Positions 35,481 through 46,149 of a DNA stretch of 64,000 bases are shown piece after piece. The position numbers and the translations under genes are program-made. The notes under the pieces are model-generated. The model did not search any database and was not told where the DNA came from. It was given only the letters and a program-made list of their open reading frames with translations. Source of the stretch: Eonycteris spelaea (lineage: Eukaryota; Chordata; Mammalia; Chiroptera; Pteropodidae); assembly GCA_003508835.1 (NCBI GenBank), contig PUFA01000021.1, positions 10,084,501 to 10,148,500 on the forward strand, written 5' to 3'. Each line of letters begins with the position of its first letter. The stretch's first letter is position 1.

Positions 35481-37484
35481 ATGTTTTTTAGAAAGAATCC
35501 TAAGGATTCCACCAAAAAACCATCAGAACTGATAAATGAATTCAGTAGGATCAGGATACAAAATATTGAGAAATCAGTTGCATTGTCATACACCAATAAT
35601 GAACTATCAGAAAAAGAAATTCTAAAAATCTCATTTATAATTATATTAACAAATAATACAATATCTAGTTAAATTTAACCGAAGAGGTAAAAAAAAAAAC
35701 TATATTTGAAAAATTATAAGACATTGAAGAAGGAAATGGAAGAATATACAAATAAATGGAAGCATATAATATGTTCATGGGTAGGAAGAATTCACATCGT
35801 TAAAATGTACATACTACCCAAAGCAATCTAGAATCCATGTAATCCTTATCAAAATCCCAATGGCATTTTTCACACAACTAGAACATATAATCATGAAGTT
35901 TATGTGGAACCACAGCAATTTTGAGAAAGAAGAACAAAGTTGGAGGTATCATGCTACCTGAAAGCAAACTATATTACAAGTCAAAACAGCATAGTACTGG
36001 TATAAAAGTTTAGACACATAGATCAATGGAATGGAATAGAAAGCCCAGAAATAAACCCACACCTATATGGTAAATTAATCTGTGATAAAGAAGGCAAGAA
36101 TATACAAGGAGGTAAAGACAGTGTATTTAATAAATGGTGTTGGGATGACAGGACAGATATATGCAAAAAATTAAACTAGACTACCCTCCTATACCATATG
36201 CAATAACAAACTTGAAATGGATTAAAAACTTAAATGTAAGAACTGAAATAAAAAAAACTACTATAAGACAGCATAGGCTATAAACTCTGACATTGCTCTT
36301 AGTAAAATTTTTTTCTAATATATCTCTTCAGACAAGGAAAACAAAAGCAAAAATAAACAAAAGGACAATGGGACTACATCAAACTAAAAAGATTTTGCAC
36401 AGGAGAAGAAACCATCAACAAAATATAAAGGCCACCTACTGAATGGGAGAAGATATTCACCAATAATACATCTGATACAGGATTAATATCCAAAATTTAT
36501 AAATAACGCATGCAACTTAATACCAAAAAGATAAACATCTAATTAAAAAATGGACAGAGGACCTGAATAGACATTTCTCCAAAGAGGACATACAGATGGC
36601 CAATAGACATATGAAAAGATGTTCAACATCACTAATCATCGGAGAAATGCAAATTAAAACCGCAATGAGATACCATCTCACCCTTGTCAGAATGGCTATC
36701 ATTAATAGATTAATAAACAACAAGTGTTGGAGAAGATGTGGATCCTTGTACACTGTTGGTGGCATTGCAAATTGGTTTAGCCACTATAGAAGAACCTTGG
36801 AGGTTCTTCAAAATCATAAAAATAGAACTACCTTATGACCCAGCAATTCCACTTCTGAGTATTCACCTGAAGAAATTCAAAACACTAATTCGAAAAGATA
36901 TAGACATCCCTATGTTCAGTGCAGCATTATCTACAATAGCCAAGATATGGAAGCAATCTAAGTGTCCACCAAAAGATGATTGGATAAAGAAGATGTGGTA
37001 CATATATACAAAATATTACTCAGCCATAAAAGATAATGAAATCTTACTATTTGCACAACATGGATGGACCTAGAGAATATTATGCTAAATGAAATGTCCA
37101 TTGGGGAAATACAAATAGCATATTGTTTTATTTATATGTGTAATCTAAAGAACAAAATAAATGAACACACAAAACAGAAAAGACACATAGATATGGAGAA
37201 CAAACAGGTGGTTGTTAGATGGGAGGGGATTCGGGGATGGGTGGAAAAGATTAAAACGTACAAATTAGTAGTTACAAAATAGTCATGGAGATGTAAAGTA
37301 CAGCATAGGGAATGTAGTCAATAATATTGTAATAACTGTGTATAGTGCCAGGTGGGTACTAAACTAATTGAAATGGATTACTTCTTAAATTATATAAATG
37401 TCTAAACAATATGCTGTATACCTCAAACTAATATAAAATCTAATATAAAATAACGTTAAATGTCAACTCTAATTGAAAAATAAG
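35481..37484 (+). mobile_element. LINE-1, 5'-truncated, sense, with target-site duplications
   Basis: About 2.0 kb of L1: the C-terminal part of ORF2, the 3' UTR and a short A-rich tail. The 3' UTR contains 'acaaattagtagttacaaaa', 'acagcatagggaatgtagtc' and an end 'actctaattgaaaaataa'. This is the UTR type I associate with bats and related laurasiatherians. It lacks ORF1 and the endonuclease domain, so it cannot move by itself. Compared with the other L1 copies here it is the best preserved, hence the youngest. Confidence 0.88.
35484..37130 (+). pseudogene. L1 ORF2 C-terminal remnant
   Basis: Broken reading frame of the L1 ORF2 protein. Its N-terminal endonuclease domain is lost by truncation. 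Fragments in different frames read as typical L1 ORF2. At 35484-35672 is the stretch with the 'SYTNNEL' motif near the end of the reverse-transcriptase domain. 36550-36838 and 36738-37073 hold the C-terminal region with 'WKQSKCP' and 'YYSAIKDNEI'. At least two frameshifts and many stops lie between. It no longer encodes a working enzyme. Confidence 0.85.
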
Positions 37485-37505
37485 AAATAGAATATCTGAT
37501 ATATG
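37485..37505 (+). repeat. Target-site duplication, right copy
   Basis: 'aaatagaatatctgatatat' matches the left copy at 35458-35480 apart from a 2-bp gap, one change and small differences at the end. Confidence 0.65.
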
Positions 37506-37549
37506 TTTAAAACATTACTTTGATATGGGAGGAAAATGGATTTGAAGGA

Positions 37550-39600
37550 GGGTGAGAGTAGAACCATACACACTAATAAAGAGGCTTTTGCAGGGCTAAA
37601 GAGAGATGAAGCTTTGAGTGGGGAAGGTGACAGTAAAGCTTTGAAAAAGTGGGGAGATTCCAGACTGTACAGAAATAATTAATAGGGCTGCTGATAGATG
37701 TTGGAGTAAGGAAAGGAAGCAACTAGATACTCTAAAGCTTCTGGTTTGTATAACTCCCTGGACAGACATATTATATAACCCAGGTAGGAAAAAAATGGAA
37801 TATTACTAGGATTTAAGGGGGAAATCAAGGACTCTGCTTTGGACATAGTGATGCTTAAGTGTCTTTAAAGCAGTTAGGTAAAGATGACAAAAGAGCTGTT
37901 GGGTATATGAGTCTGAACTTAACTGAAATGTCTGGATGGGGTGGGTATATTAAAATTAAGAGTCATGAAGATGTAAATGATAGTAGATACCACGTGAATG
38001 AATGGGATCATAGAGGAGACGATGTGAGAGAAATAATAAGAAAGCAAAGAACAATTGCTGAAGGCCTCCAAATTTAGACGTCGGACCAAGAATGAAGAGT
38101 ATGTAAAGAACACCAAGAAAAGGATGAAGAGGCAGAAGGAAAACTAGGAAAATGGGCATCAGAAAAGTCAAAGAGATTCCAATAAGTAATCAATGATGTC
38201 TAAGGTTATTGAGAAGTAAAAGAAAGTGAGAACAAAAATAATTCCGCTGGATATGGGACATGCAGATCATGGAGATGCCTAGAGATCTTGACACAATATC
38301 CTGAACTTTTATTATAAGAATTTGTGTGGAGTCTCAGTTAAACATGAATGGGAAGTGAGAAATTGGAGATTTAGTATTTAGAAAATGCTCTCGTTCAGAC
38401 CAATTTTGACATGAAAAAGATGCTGGAGGTTAAGATATGGTGATACGAGTGACTTTTATTAAAATAGGACATAGTATAGCATATTTGGCTCCAATATGAA
38501 TAATGCAGAAAAGGAAGATTAATAGCCAGAAAATAGATGATTGTAAAAGTGAAATCTTTAAGAATGTTACAGAAGGTGGAACTCAGAGCCTGAGAGACGT
38601 TATTGACCAAGCTTAGAAGAAGGAAGCTAACTGTTGTAATTGGAAAGACAGAATAAACAAGGTTATTAACTGAATGTGTGTGTACAGGGATGGGGTGGTA
38701 TATGTAGAATTTTCAAGGAGAATAAGAAAGAGATAATACTAAAGAAACAGCAAAGCATTTCCAAGAAATGTTGAAACACTTCTGATGATTTTGATCAAGC
38801 ATGTAAAGTGAAACGCTCAGCTAGTTGTCTGAGTTTCTTTTGAAATAATCAGATACTTTCTTGCAGTAAAAAAAAAGAATGATATTTGGTCTTGTTCAGG
38901 GTTTTTTTGTGTTTGTGTGTGTGTGTGTGGTTTTTTTGTTTGTTTGTTGAGATATAAAGGACAAAGAAGAAGGTAAGGGAATTAAGAATCTTTCAGGGGA
39001 GCGATTATAACAATTGATCTTGAAATATAACCATATAACCCCTGGGCAAGAAGAGACATGAAAATCAGATGATGTAAGAAATTGCTAGGATCATTGGCTT
39101 GGATATCTTGATGAGGTGAAAGCATTGTTGATGTGAAGATATAAAAGTAAGTAAGTTAAAAAGATAAGAGCATAGGAATTGGATATTTCAAATAAAGATC
39201 TAGTGATAAAATATGTATGTTATAATTATAGGAGCAGAACCTGGAACTGAATGGAAGTAAAAGTTATTTGACATCTAGAGGTGCAAGATGGAGAAGAGGT
39301 ACATGATAGAGACATCCACATGGATTTTGGGTCCGCCAAGAGTCAGGAGTTAAAGTCTGTAATATAAAGAGATGGCAAGGATGTTGGTACATAGCAGGAT
39401 TAAAGGAGAAGGATAGTATGCTTGAAAACATATATCTCAAAGAGGCAGAACTTTTTTCTCCTAGAAGAGGAGCTAGAGGAAGAAATTGTTTGGAGGAAGT
39501 AACTGAGAGCAAAGAGAACGCTTTCCATATTTTCTGTCCTTGTGGCATAAAGGGATATGGAAGTAAACAAATCAAACAGAAACCCAGCTTTATAGAGTGA
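37550..39600 (-). repeat. L2 LINE remnant, antisense, long
   Basis: Read on the plus strand, this follows the reverse complement of L2. It starts with 'ggggaaatcaaggactctgc' and 'tttggacatagtgatgctta', then 'gttgggtatatgagtctgaa' and 'aattaagagtcatgaagatg'. It continues with 'ccaaatttagacgtcggacc' and 'gaagtgagaaattggagatt'. The order is convincing from about 37800 to 38400. From 38400 to 39600 it is weaker and rests on composition (purine-rich, agaagg-type text). The 3' end of the L2 is at the left and its 5' side faces the sense L2 at 40.1 kb. A GT/TTTG tract sits at 38900-38948. Confidence 0.7.
38900..38948 (+). repeat. (GT)n/(TTTG)n low-complexity tract
   Basis: A short run of GT units between T-runs and three 'gttt' units, inside the antisense L2. 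Confidence 0.9.
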
Positions 39601-39604
39601 AAAC

Positions 39605-40110
39605 TAGTTTTTAGTTAATGTACGAAGGTGGTAAAATATAAAATAGGATCAAAGCTATAAGGACCTTTACTAATATTTACATATATTTTTTATATATCAT
39701 AGTCATTCAACAAGGTAGAAGTTATAGTTGTTTTTATTTTGCAAGTGAGGAACTCATAGCAATTGTATAAGAATGAACACAAATCTTTCTGTGCCTGTGG
39801 TTGAAACTGCTTTTCATTGTGGCAAGGATGCTTCTGGAATAGCTGCTTTATCAATTGCATATATGGTGGACGGGAGATAAGAGTTGAGTTTTGGAGTAGA
39901 ACAGGCAAATAGAAGGCGGGAGAGTATTTTAAGATATAGAACCAGAAGTGAAGCCAGATGATTCAAAGAGGCCCAGAAGAAGAAGAACATCTGACACAGT
40001 ATTTAAGGCCGTATAAAGAATACTGTGAGAAAATATTGAAAAACAGAGTTTGGATGTGAAATGTGAGCTGTAAGCAACACAAGGCACTAGAGAGCTTTGT
40101 GCTGGACAAC
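39605..40110. other. Unassigned spacer between the two L2 copies
   Basis: No gene. The purine-rich text at 39890-40060 may be more of the antisense L2 5' region. Confidence 0.35.
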
Positions 40111-40114
40111 GAGT

Positions 40115-41265
40115 TGGCGTTTCTTTTGTCCCATCACACTCTTCTCCAACTTCTGTATAATTTCACTTTATGGCCATCAAAAATATTTTCGAGAAAGTTC
40201 TTTTCACTTGCTCTTCCCACTTTTTCATTTCTCATCGATTCTTTAACCTACAAGGTCCAAGATCTCGTTTCGTTGCATTCCCAAGACTTGCTGTAAAGGT
40301 CATTTAACCTCACTGGTTCCAATTCTTTATACGCTGTGATCTCTCACCCTTATCTCAACCTTCATTTTTTTTTTAAACAATCTATTACTCAGGCATCTTT
40401 AACACCATGGATCCTTTGTTTAGCTACTAATTCAATGATCCTCTCCCTTCTCAAATTTTTGTGATTGTGCATCTTGCATTACTTAGTTTCTAAATATTGG
40501 AATTGCTTGGGCTGGGTTTAGGACAGCTCCCTCTTCTTAAATCTACCATCTTGTCTATTTTTATGTGTTAAAAAATCTTAAATGTATTTCAGTCCAGACT
40601 TTGACAATCCTAATTTTTATGTTCAACTTCTTATATTATATCTCCATTTTATTTTACCAATACTTAAATCTATTTTTTTGACTGTATTATTATCTTACCC
40701 AGATACTTAAGTTTAAATTCAAGAATTAACTCTGATTTTTCATTATTTCTAAACTTTATAATGAATTAACCATTTTTCAGTTTTAACCCCAAAATCTATT
40801 TAAATTTCAACAATCACTTCTATCTCTACTGCCAGAATATTATTAAAGGACACATCATCTTGTACCAGTGCTTCTAAAATGGCCTTCAATATCATCTCCT
40901 TACATCCACTCCAGTCCTCTTTTAATCTACTCTTCGCAAAATATCTAGAAGTCATATTTGTAAACATCCGTCAGATAATGTCATTTCTGTTCTTTTTTCC
41001 TACCATGCTCTGTTCAATCTCAGTTCGTCTTCACTTTCTAGCATCTCACATGTTTTACTCTAAGCTTCAAACATATCCAGGCTTTCCAAATACTCCTCAA
41101 TTTTTTCCTACCTCAAATCTTTTGCCACTTCCTTGCCTAGAATTATACAAGTTCTTGTCCAATATTACAGCACCCTTTATAGTGCCCATAACTTTTAGAA
41201 CTTAATTTGTGTAAAGCTTAATTCATATAAAGCTAACTGATTGTATATTTCCCCCCATTAAAATG
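40115..41265 (+). repeat. L2 LINE remnant, sense, long
   Basis: This follows the L2 reverse-transcriptase region to near its 3' end. It opens with 'ttgctgtaaaggtcatttaa', standing for the 'aaggtcaccaatgacct' part, then 'tctttaacaccatggatcct' for the 'tttgacactgttgaccac' part. 'ggtttaggacagctccctct' and 'tctatctctactgccagaat' follow. The last recognised block is 'gtgcttctaaaatggccttc' and 'caatatcatctccttacat'. About 1.15 kb is traceable, unusually long for this family. All frames are broken; 77- and 108-codon frames are leftovers. Confidence 0.78.
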
Positions 41266-41469
41266 AAAGTTCAATGAGTTCAGAAACCTCATTATCATTA
41301 TTTTCCACTTTATCCTTAGAGTTTGGTATGGATGTTGGCACAGCAAGGTTAACCTATTCACTATTGGTGAAGAAGGGACTTAAAACAATACACAATTGAA
41401 CTTTGTCCATGAATTAAACTGAGCCTGCAGGTGACATTGAACAGAACTTGAGGAGGAAGGAACAAATAC

Positions 41470-41694
41470 TATTATGAGACATCTGATTGCCTGAGTCAAA
41501 ACAGACTTTCTAACTTGCCAGCTCTCTCCCTAATGACTACCCTATTACCATATAATAAAGCATATGCCTTATTCCTAAAATTATGGGATCATTCCAAAAT
41601 AAAACAGAACTTTCAACTTACCCTGAGCCTCTCTATTTCCAGAGAGATCTGTTTAACATTCTAAAATATTGTATTGGTCTTATTTGCATGTCAA
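41470..41694 (+). repeat. 225-bp direct repeat, copy 1
   Basis: It begins 'tattatgagacatc' and ends 'gcatgtcaa'. Blocks shared with 43166-43389 include 'gccagctctctccctaatga', 'ggatcattccaaaataaaac' and 'tgtttaacattct'. Similarity stops abruptly at both ends. Family not recognised. Confidence 0.85.
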
Positions 41695-42509
41695 ATTGTT
41701 TAGTAGATGGTCAACAAATACTTCTTGAATGAATGACTATTTGTCATCCAGTCAGTGGCTTATAATGTAGATTGCTTGGGACAGCACTTTCAAAAAGAAT
41801 AATCAATTTGTAGTATAAATTTCCAATTTTAAAAAACTGGAATTAAGTAAATTCCAAACTTGTTAGTATTGTTTACCTAATTTTTATTTTTGTTCTCAGT
41901 GTTTTTAACGTTCTACTTTCAAAGTAGTATTTTCATTAACGTGTTAGTCTGTCACTCATTCATTCATTGGATCCACAGTAATACTATTGTCAATAGTCTT
42001 TATAAGTGAGTACAGAGTATAAAAAGATCTATCTTATACTTGGTTAAAAATGTAATAAAATATTCTGCAATAACTATTGTCTTTTCTCTAAAAACAATTA
42101 GGTATTTATAATATTTACATAAAATTTAATGAATATTAATTCTTTTGACTTTTTATGACTTCTTAAACATAAATTTGAGCACAGTCTTTCTGTGTTTAAC
42201 AAACAGAAAAAACAAATCATTGAAACTTATGAAAAAACACTTAACGAAATGCGAATTAACACACATATATATATATACATGTAGAATGTATGTGTATACA
42301 TATTTATTTACTTTGTATTTGTATTTGAATGTACAATACAGGTACATGAAGAAATAACATTCTGTATTTCAAAGACAGGTAAATTGGTGACTTTTTATAC
42401 CCTTTACAGCCTTGAAATACAGAATTTAATTAGTTGGATCTATTGTCTATGAGTGACGAGACATCACTGAGATCAACTGGGCGTTTTCACTCATTTGATT
42501 CAATTGAAT

Positions 42510-42690
42510 CTGTTTTGAAAACAGATTGATATTCAACAAATTCACTCAACTGTATGGATGCCTGCGGCATGCCAGGCTTAGTGCCAGGCAAAGAGGCTTC
42601 CAAGGTGAAGGAAGCATATGCCCTACCCTGGGGCTTTTCATAATCTGGTAACTGAGATTCCTGTGGCAAACAGGTATATGCACTGTATCT
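42510..42690 (-). repeat. L2 3'-end fragment, antisense
   Basis: 'tattcaacaaattcactcaa', 'cggcatgccaggcttagtgc' and 'caggcaaagaggcttccaag' are followed by 'ctggggcttttcataatctg'. This is the reverse complement of the L2 tail. A 60-codon antisense frame here is incidental. Confidence 0.65.
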
Positions 42691-43165
42691 ATAATACGAA
42701 GAACGTTTAGAGTTTAGACATAATAGATGAAAAGATGTCTATGTGGAATTACTTTGCCTGTCAGATAGAGGAATGTTCTTAGAGAAATTTACCCAATGCC
42801 GCAAAACTAAATAACACTCTAATTCTAATTCAGCTAATGAGACACTCCATTTTATACCTACCAGTCTAGCTATTACTTTTCTAGGGATCTGAGGTTATGA
42901 CTCTGAGTCCTGTCCTCCTCCAGTTCTGTTCATCATCGCTTGCAGGTTCAGTCTAATTTGTGTGTTGGAAGCTCCTTCTTCACTAGTGGTGGATAAGTTA
43001 ATCTTGCTGTGCCAAAATCCATAACTGGTACCTGTGTAGCTGGGTAAAAGCCAAGTTGCACTCATTCCCTTTAATTTGCCCTAAATTATTTTGTTCCGTG
43101 TGGCAGCACTTCTGCTTGACTTTTTTCTTTCTTTGACAGTTTTTACCTTGGGACTAGTGACTTGC

Positions 43166-43389
43166 TATTATGAGACATCCATTTTCTTGAGTCCAAATAG
43201 ACTTTATAACTCTTGCCAGCTCTCTCCTTAATGACAACCCTATTCCGAGGATCTCAGCATCTGCTTTATTTCTAAAATTATTGGATCATTCCAAAATAAA
43301 ACAGCACTTACAACTTACCTGGAGAATCTATTTCTAGAAAGGTTTGTTTAACACTCCACGGTATCATATTGGTCTCATTTGAATGTCAA
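43166..43389 (+). repeat. 225-bp direct repeat, copy 2
   Basis: It begins 'tattatgagacatcc' and ends 'gaatgtcaa'. By eye it is about three quarters identical to copy 1, and of almost the same length. Confidence 0.85.
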
Positions 43390-44245
43390 CTATGAATCGT
43401 CTACACACAATTTATTGGACCTATCTGAATATCAAGTTCAAGGTTTCCATACCATCTAAGACTTCAATATGATGTATTGGTTTTTGTGATGCAAACTGTT
43501 GAACACTCCCAAACTTGACTCTTGGCTTTCTCTCTCTTCCTGTGACCTGCCTCTGAGTGAGTATCCATTAAACCCAAGTGTATGTATGTGAATGAGTAAC
43601 AATTATGCCCACGAAATTGTTTCAGGCATTATCGGTAAGAAAAAACAGAGTATTATCTAACTACTAATTTAAAATTTATTCTAATAGGTCAAGTTATTTA
43701 AATGATTCCTACGTTCAATATACTTTTAGTGTATCAGTGTAATAATAATGCTGAAATACAAAACACAAGTCGTTGTAGACTTAATAATAATTAGAATAAT
43801 TATTTGACTTTTGGGACATCTGTAAATCTTGTGGACGTAAAAATCAATTAGATTATGAACCATTTTTGCTTGTTTGTTTGTTTTGTTTCATTTTGTTTTT
43901 GGTTACCACATCTGAATACCTAGTCTGTTGTGAGCACTAATGATATTTTGATATTTGCATTAGGACACCTCCTAGTTGGTGAGAGTATAACCAACCAAGG
44001 AATGGAAGGAGCCGTGTAAAATAGTGGAAAGGACACCAGGCTGGCTATTGTGAGGCCTTTTGTTTTTTTCTGACGATCCAATGATTCTTACTCATTTGGG
44101 AGTCATGTATTCCATTGAGAAATTAATTTTTAAAAAAGTGGACTCTTTCTCCATAAGCTACATAGATATGTATGTATGTATGTCTATTTGTTTGTGTGTA
44201 TACATGTACGCATGTATATGTGTACTCTGTGGCAATTATTGATCC
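43390..44245. other. AT-rich stretch with small simple repeats
   Basis: No gene. A 'ttgtttgtttgt' tract lies near 43866 and (TATG)n lies near 44168-44184. Confidence 0.4.
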
Positions 44246-44249
44246 ATGG

Positions 44250-44810
44250 TATCTCAGCTTCAGGCCCGCCCTTTACGCTCGGCTTACTGATTGTGGAGCT
44301 GGAGCTCAGGCCGCTGCCCCGTGCGCTGTCTTCCTGTGTGGCTCTGCCAATGAAAGGGAGACAGCAGGGCTGGAGGAGGAAGAAGAGACCCGTTCTCTTC
44401 TGTCTGCTTCCTGTCTGCTTGTCGTTCTTGTGAGAATCGCTGCTATTTTTCCACACACTGCTAGCGGTGGCTGTTTCCACAGCAGCAGCTGAACTCAGCC
44501 AGCTCCTTTGCCAATGGTGACAGAATCAAGTCTCTTGCAGGGACGCTGGTGCAGCCCCTTCTGCGTGGTCTGCTTCAGCTCCTAGGGGCCCCTTCTTTAA
44601 GTTCCTAAGTTTCTGCTATGTTACCTTGTCTCCCGCTCTGGTGCTCCTGGTTGTTTCTTATAGTAGTTATTTCCCTGATAGATACTTAGCATTTTTTTTT
44701 TTTGGTATACTTTACTCTTAGTTAATAATTCCTTATATTAATTCTCTCCATTCAAGTAGCTGGTGTTGTTTCAGTTCAATAAGCTCTGACCAATAAATAT
44801 TCTCACACAA
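44250..44810 (+). mobile_element. GC-rich candidate LTR, unassigned
   Basis: A GC-enriched 400-bp core (44260-44660) rich in 'ctgct' and 'cagcagc' text is followed by a T-run. The segment then ends with 'taataattccttatattaat', 'tctctccattcaagtagctg' and 'aataagctctgaccaataaa'. This end resembles ERVL-type LTR 3' ends, and the composition shift suits a U3-R-U5 layout. Three overlapping frames of 85-106 codons on both strands are due to base composition. It could instead be a processed transcript. Confidence 0.4.
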
Positions 44811-44814
44811 ACAA

Positions 44815-46010
44815 ATATTTTTTTTGAATTTTCAGGAGGGTAAACGATCCTAGGTTACAAAGTGCTTAGCCGCCAGATCTCTAAATCCATCTTGATCTAA
44901 AATTCGGTGATTCTTAGAGATGTGTGACTGGGGACATGATGAAAACAGAAAATGATCCATAAAGATATCTGTGAAAACGTGAGAGATAATTGTGAAGACA
45001 TAAAGAAATCATCGAGCCCATGCTGTACCTATTTGGAAGCAGAAATGAATTATAAACAGAATTGATCATTTATAGGAAAGTGGAAGAGAAATAGGAAAAT
45101 TTTGTGTGGTGGAAGTGGGGGTGTAGTCTTGGCATATGGTCCGTAGGAATAAAGTACAGATTTTGACCAGCTGAAGGCAACAGGAAGCAGATGAGTGAAA
45201 AACATAATATCTTTCCAGAAAGATATTTTTATAAATACAAGGGACGGGACTGCAGAATAAAATTTTTAAAAATAACCAGTCACCTGTAAAGTCACTCTTG
45301 ATATGCCACAGCATTTCTTATCACAGCGATACAGTTGCTCAAATTTAGAACCCAAAATGGATTTCCTACAAGACTCTGGCAGTAATTCTCACACATCCAT
45401 AACTGTCAGTAGAGTAATTGCACTGTCACTATTAGGAGGTTGGTATCGGCACATTGCTTTATAGGAGAGGAATTTCCATTTGTGACATCTCAGTTTTCTT
45501 AATCCCTTCACCTTCTCTGCCGGTAGGAAAGGAGTTGCTACAGAGATATAGGGTCAGAGGGCAGGGGTTGCAAAAAAGTGAAAACAAAAAGACCGGCCCC
45601 TTTCGTCCAAGAGCCCAATTCCTAAGAAGGAAGACAGAATTCAAATGAATAGAACTTGACTCATCTCCATGAGAAAGTAAGGGGAGAAATTAATGCTGGA
45701 ACTGAGGATGGGGTTGTCCAGGGCACACTAGTGTCAGCACTCTGTCACCATTCTCATTCTTCTTCCAAATGTGCCCTCATTTCTAGGGACAAACTGTATC
45801 TTTGAGTCGCCCCTCTCCCTGCTACAACTCACTGTGCGCCCTCCACCTCTTCCAAGTGTTTAGGGCTAAGAAGAACTGAGTGGAAAAACTTCCTTCTACC
45901 CTTTAGTCCAAATCACTGGGGATGGGCCCGAGTTCCATGGGACCAGCCTTAGGTTGTTATAATTCGAAAGTCACTGTCATAAATGTGTTTCTTCTCCCTT
46001 AACCATTGCA
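44815..46010. other. Unassigned stretch, partly GC-enriched
   Basis: 45590-45980 is less AT-rich than the flanks, but I recognise neither gene nor repeat. Frames at 45454-45648 (+) and 45459-45644 (-) mirror each other and have no domain. Confidence 0.35.
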
Positions 46011-46013
46011 CCA

Positions 46014-46147
46014 GTAAAAACAAACAAACAAACAAAATCCCCCAAAGCAAAGCAAAACAAAACAAAAACACAAAATGAAAAATTCTTAGAAGGAAGCAAT
46101 TAGTTCATATATGACTGCAAAACAAAACAAAACAAAATAAAACAAAC
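46014..46147 (+). repeat. (AAAC)n / (AAAAC)n low-complexity tracts
   Basis: Runs of caaa and aaaac units at 46014-46080 and 46117-46147 are separated by about 35 bp. Confidence 0.9.
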
Positions 46148-46149
46148 AC

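Noticed and set aside
40879..41205. 108-codon open frame, plus strand
   Set aside because: It lies within the sense L2 remnant; the sequence order is that of the LINE, not of a gene.
44172..44492. Overlapping frames of 85-106 codons on both strands
   Set aside because: They start inside a TATG simple repeat and run into a GC-rich candidate LTR. Openness on both strands points to composition rather than coding.
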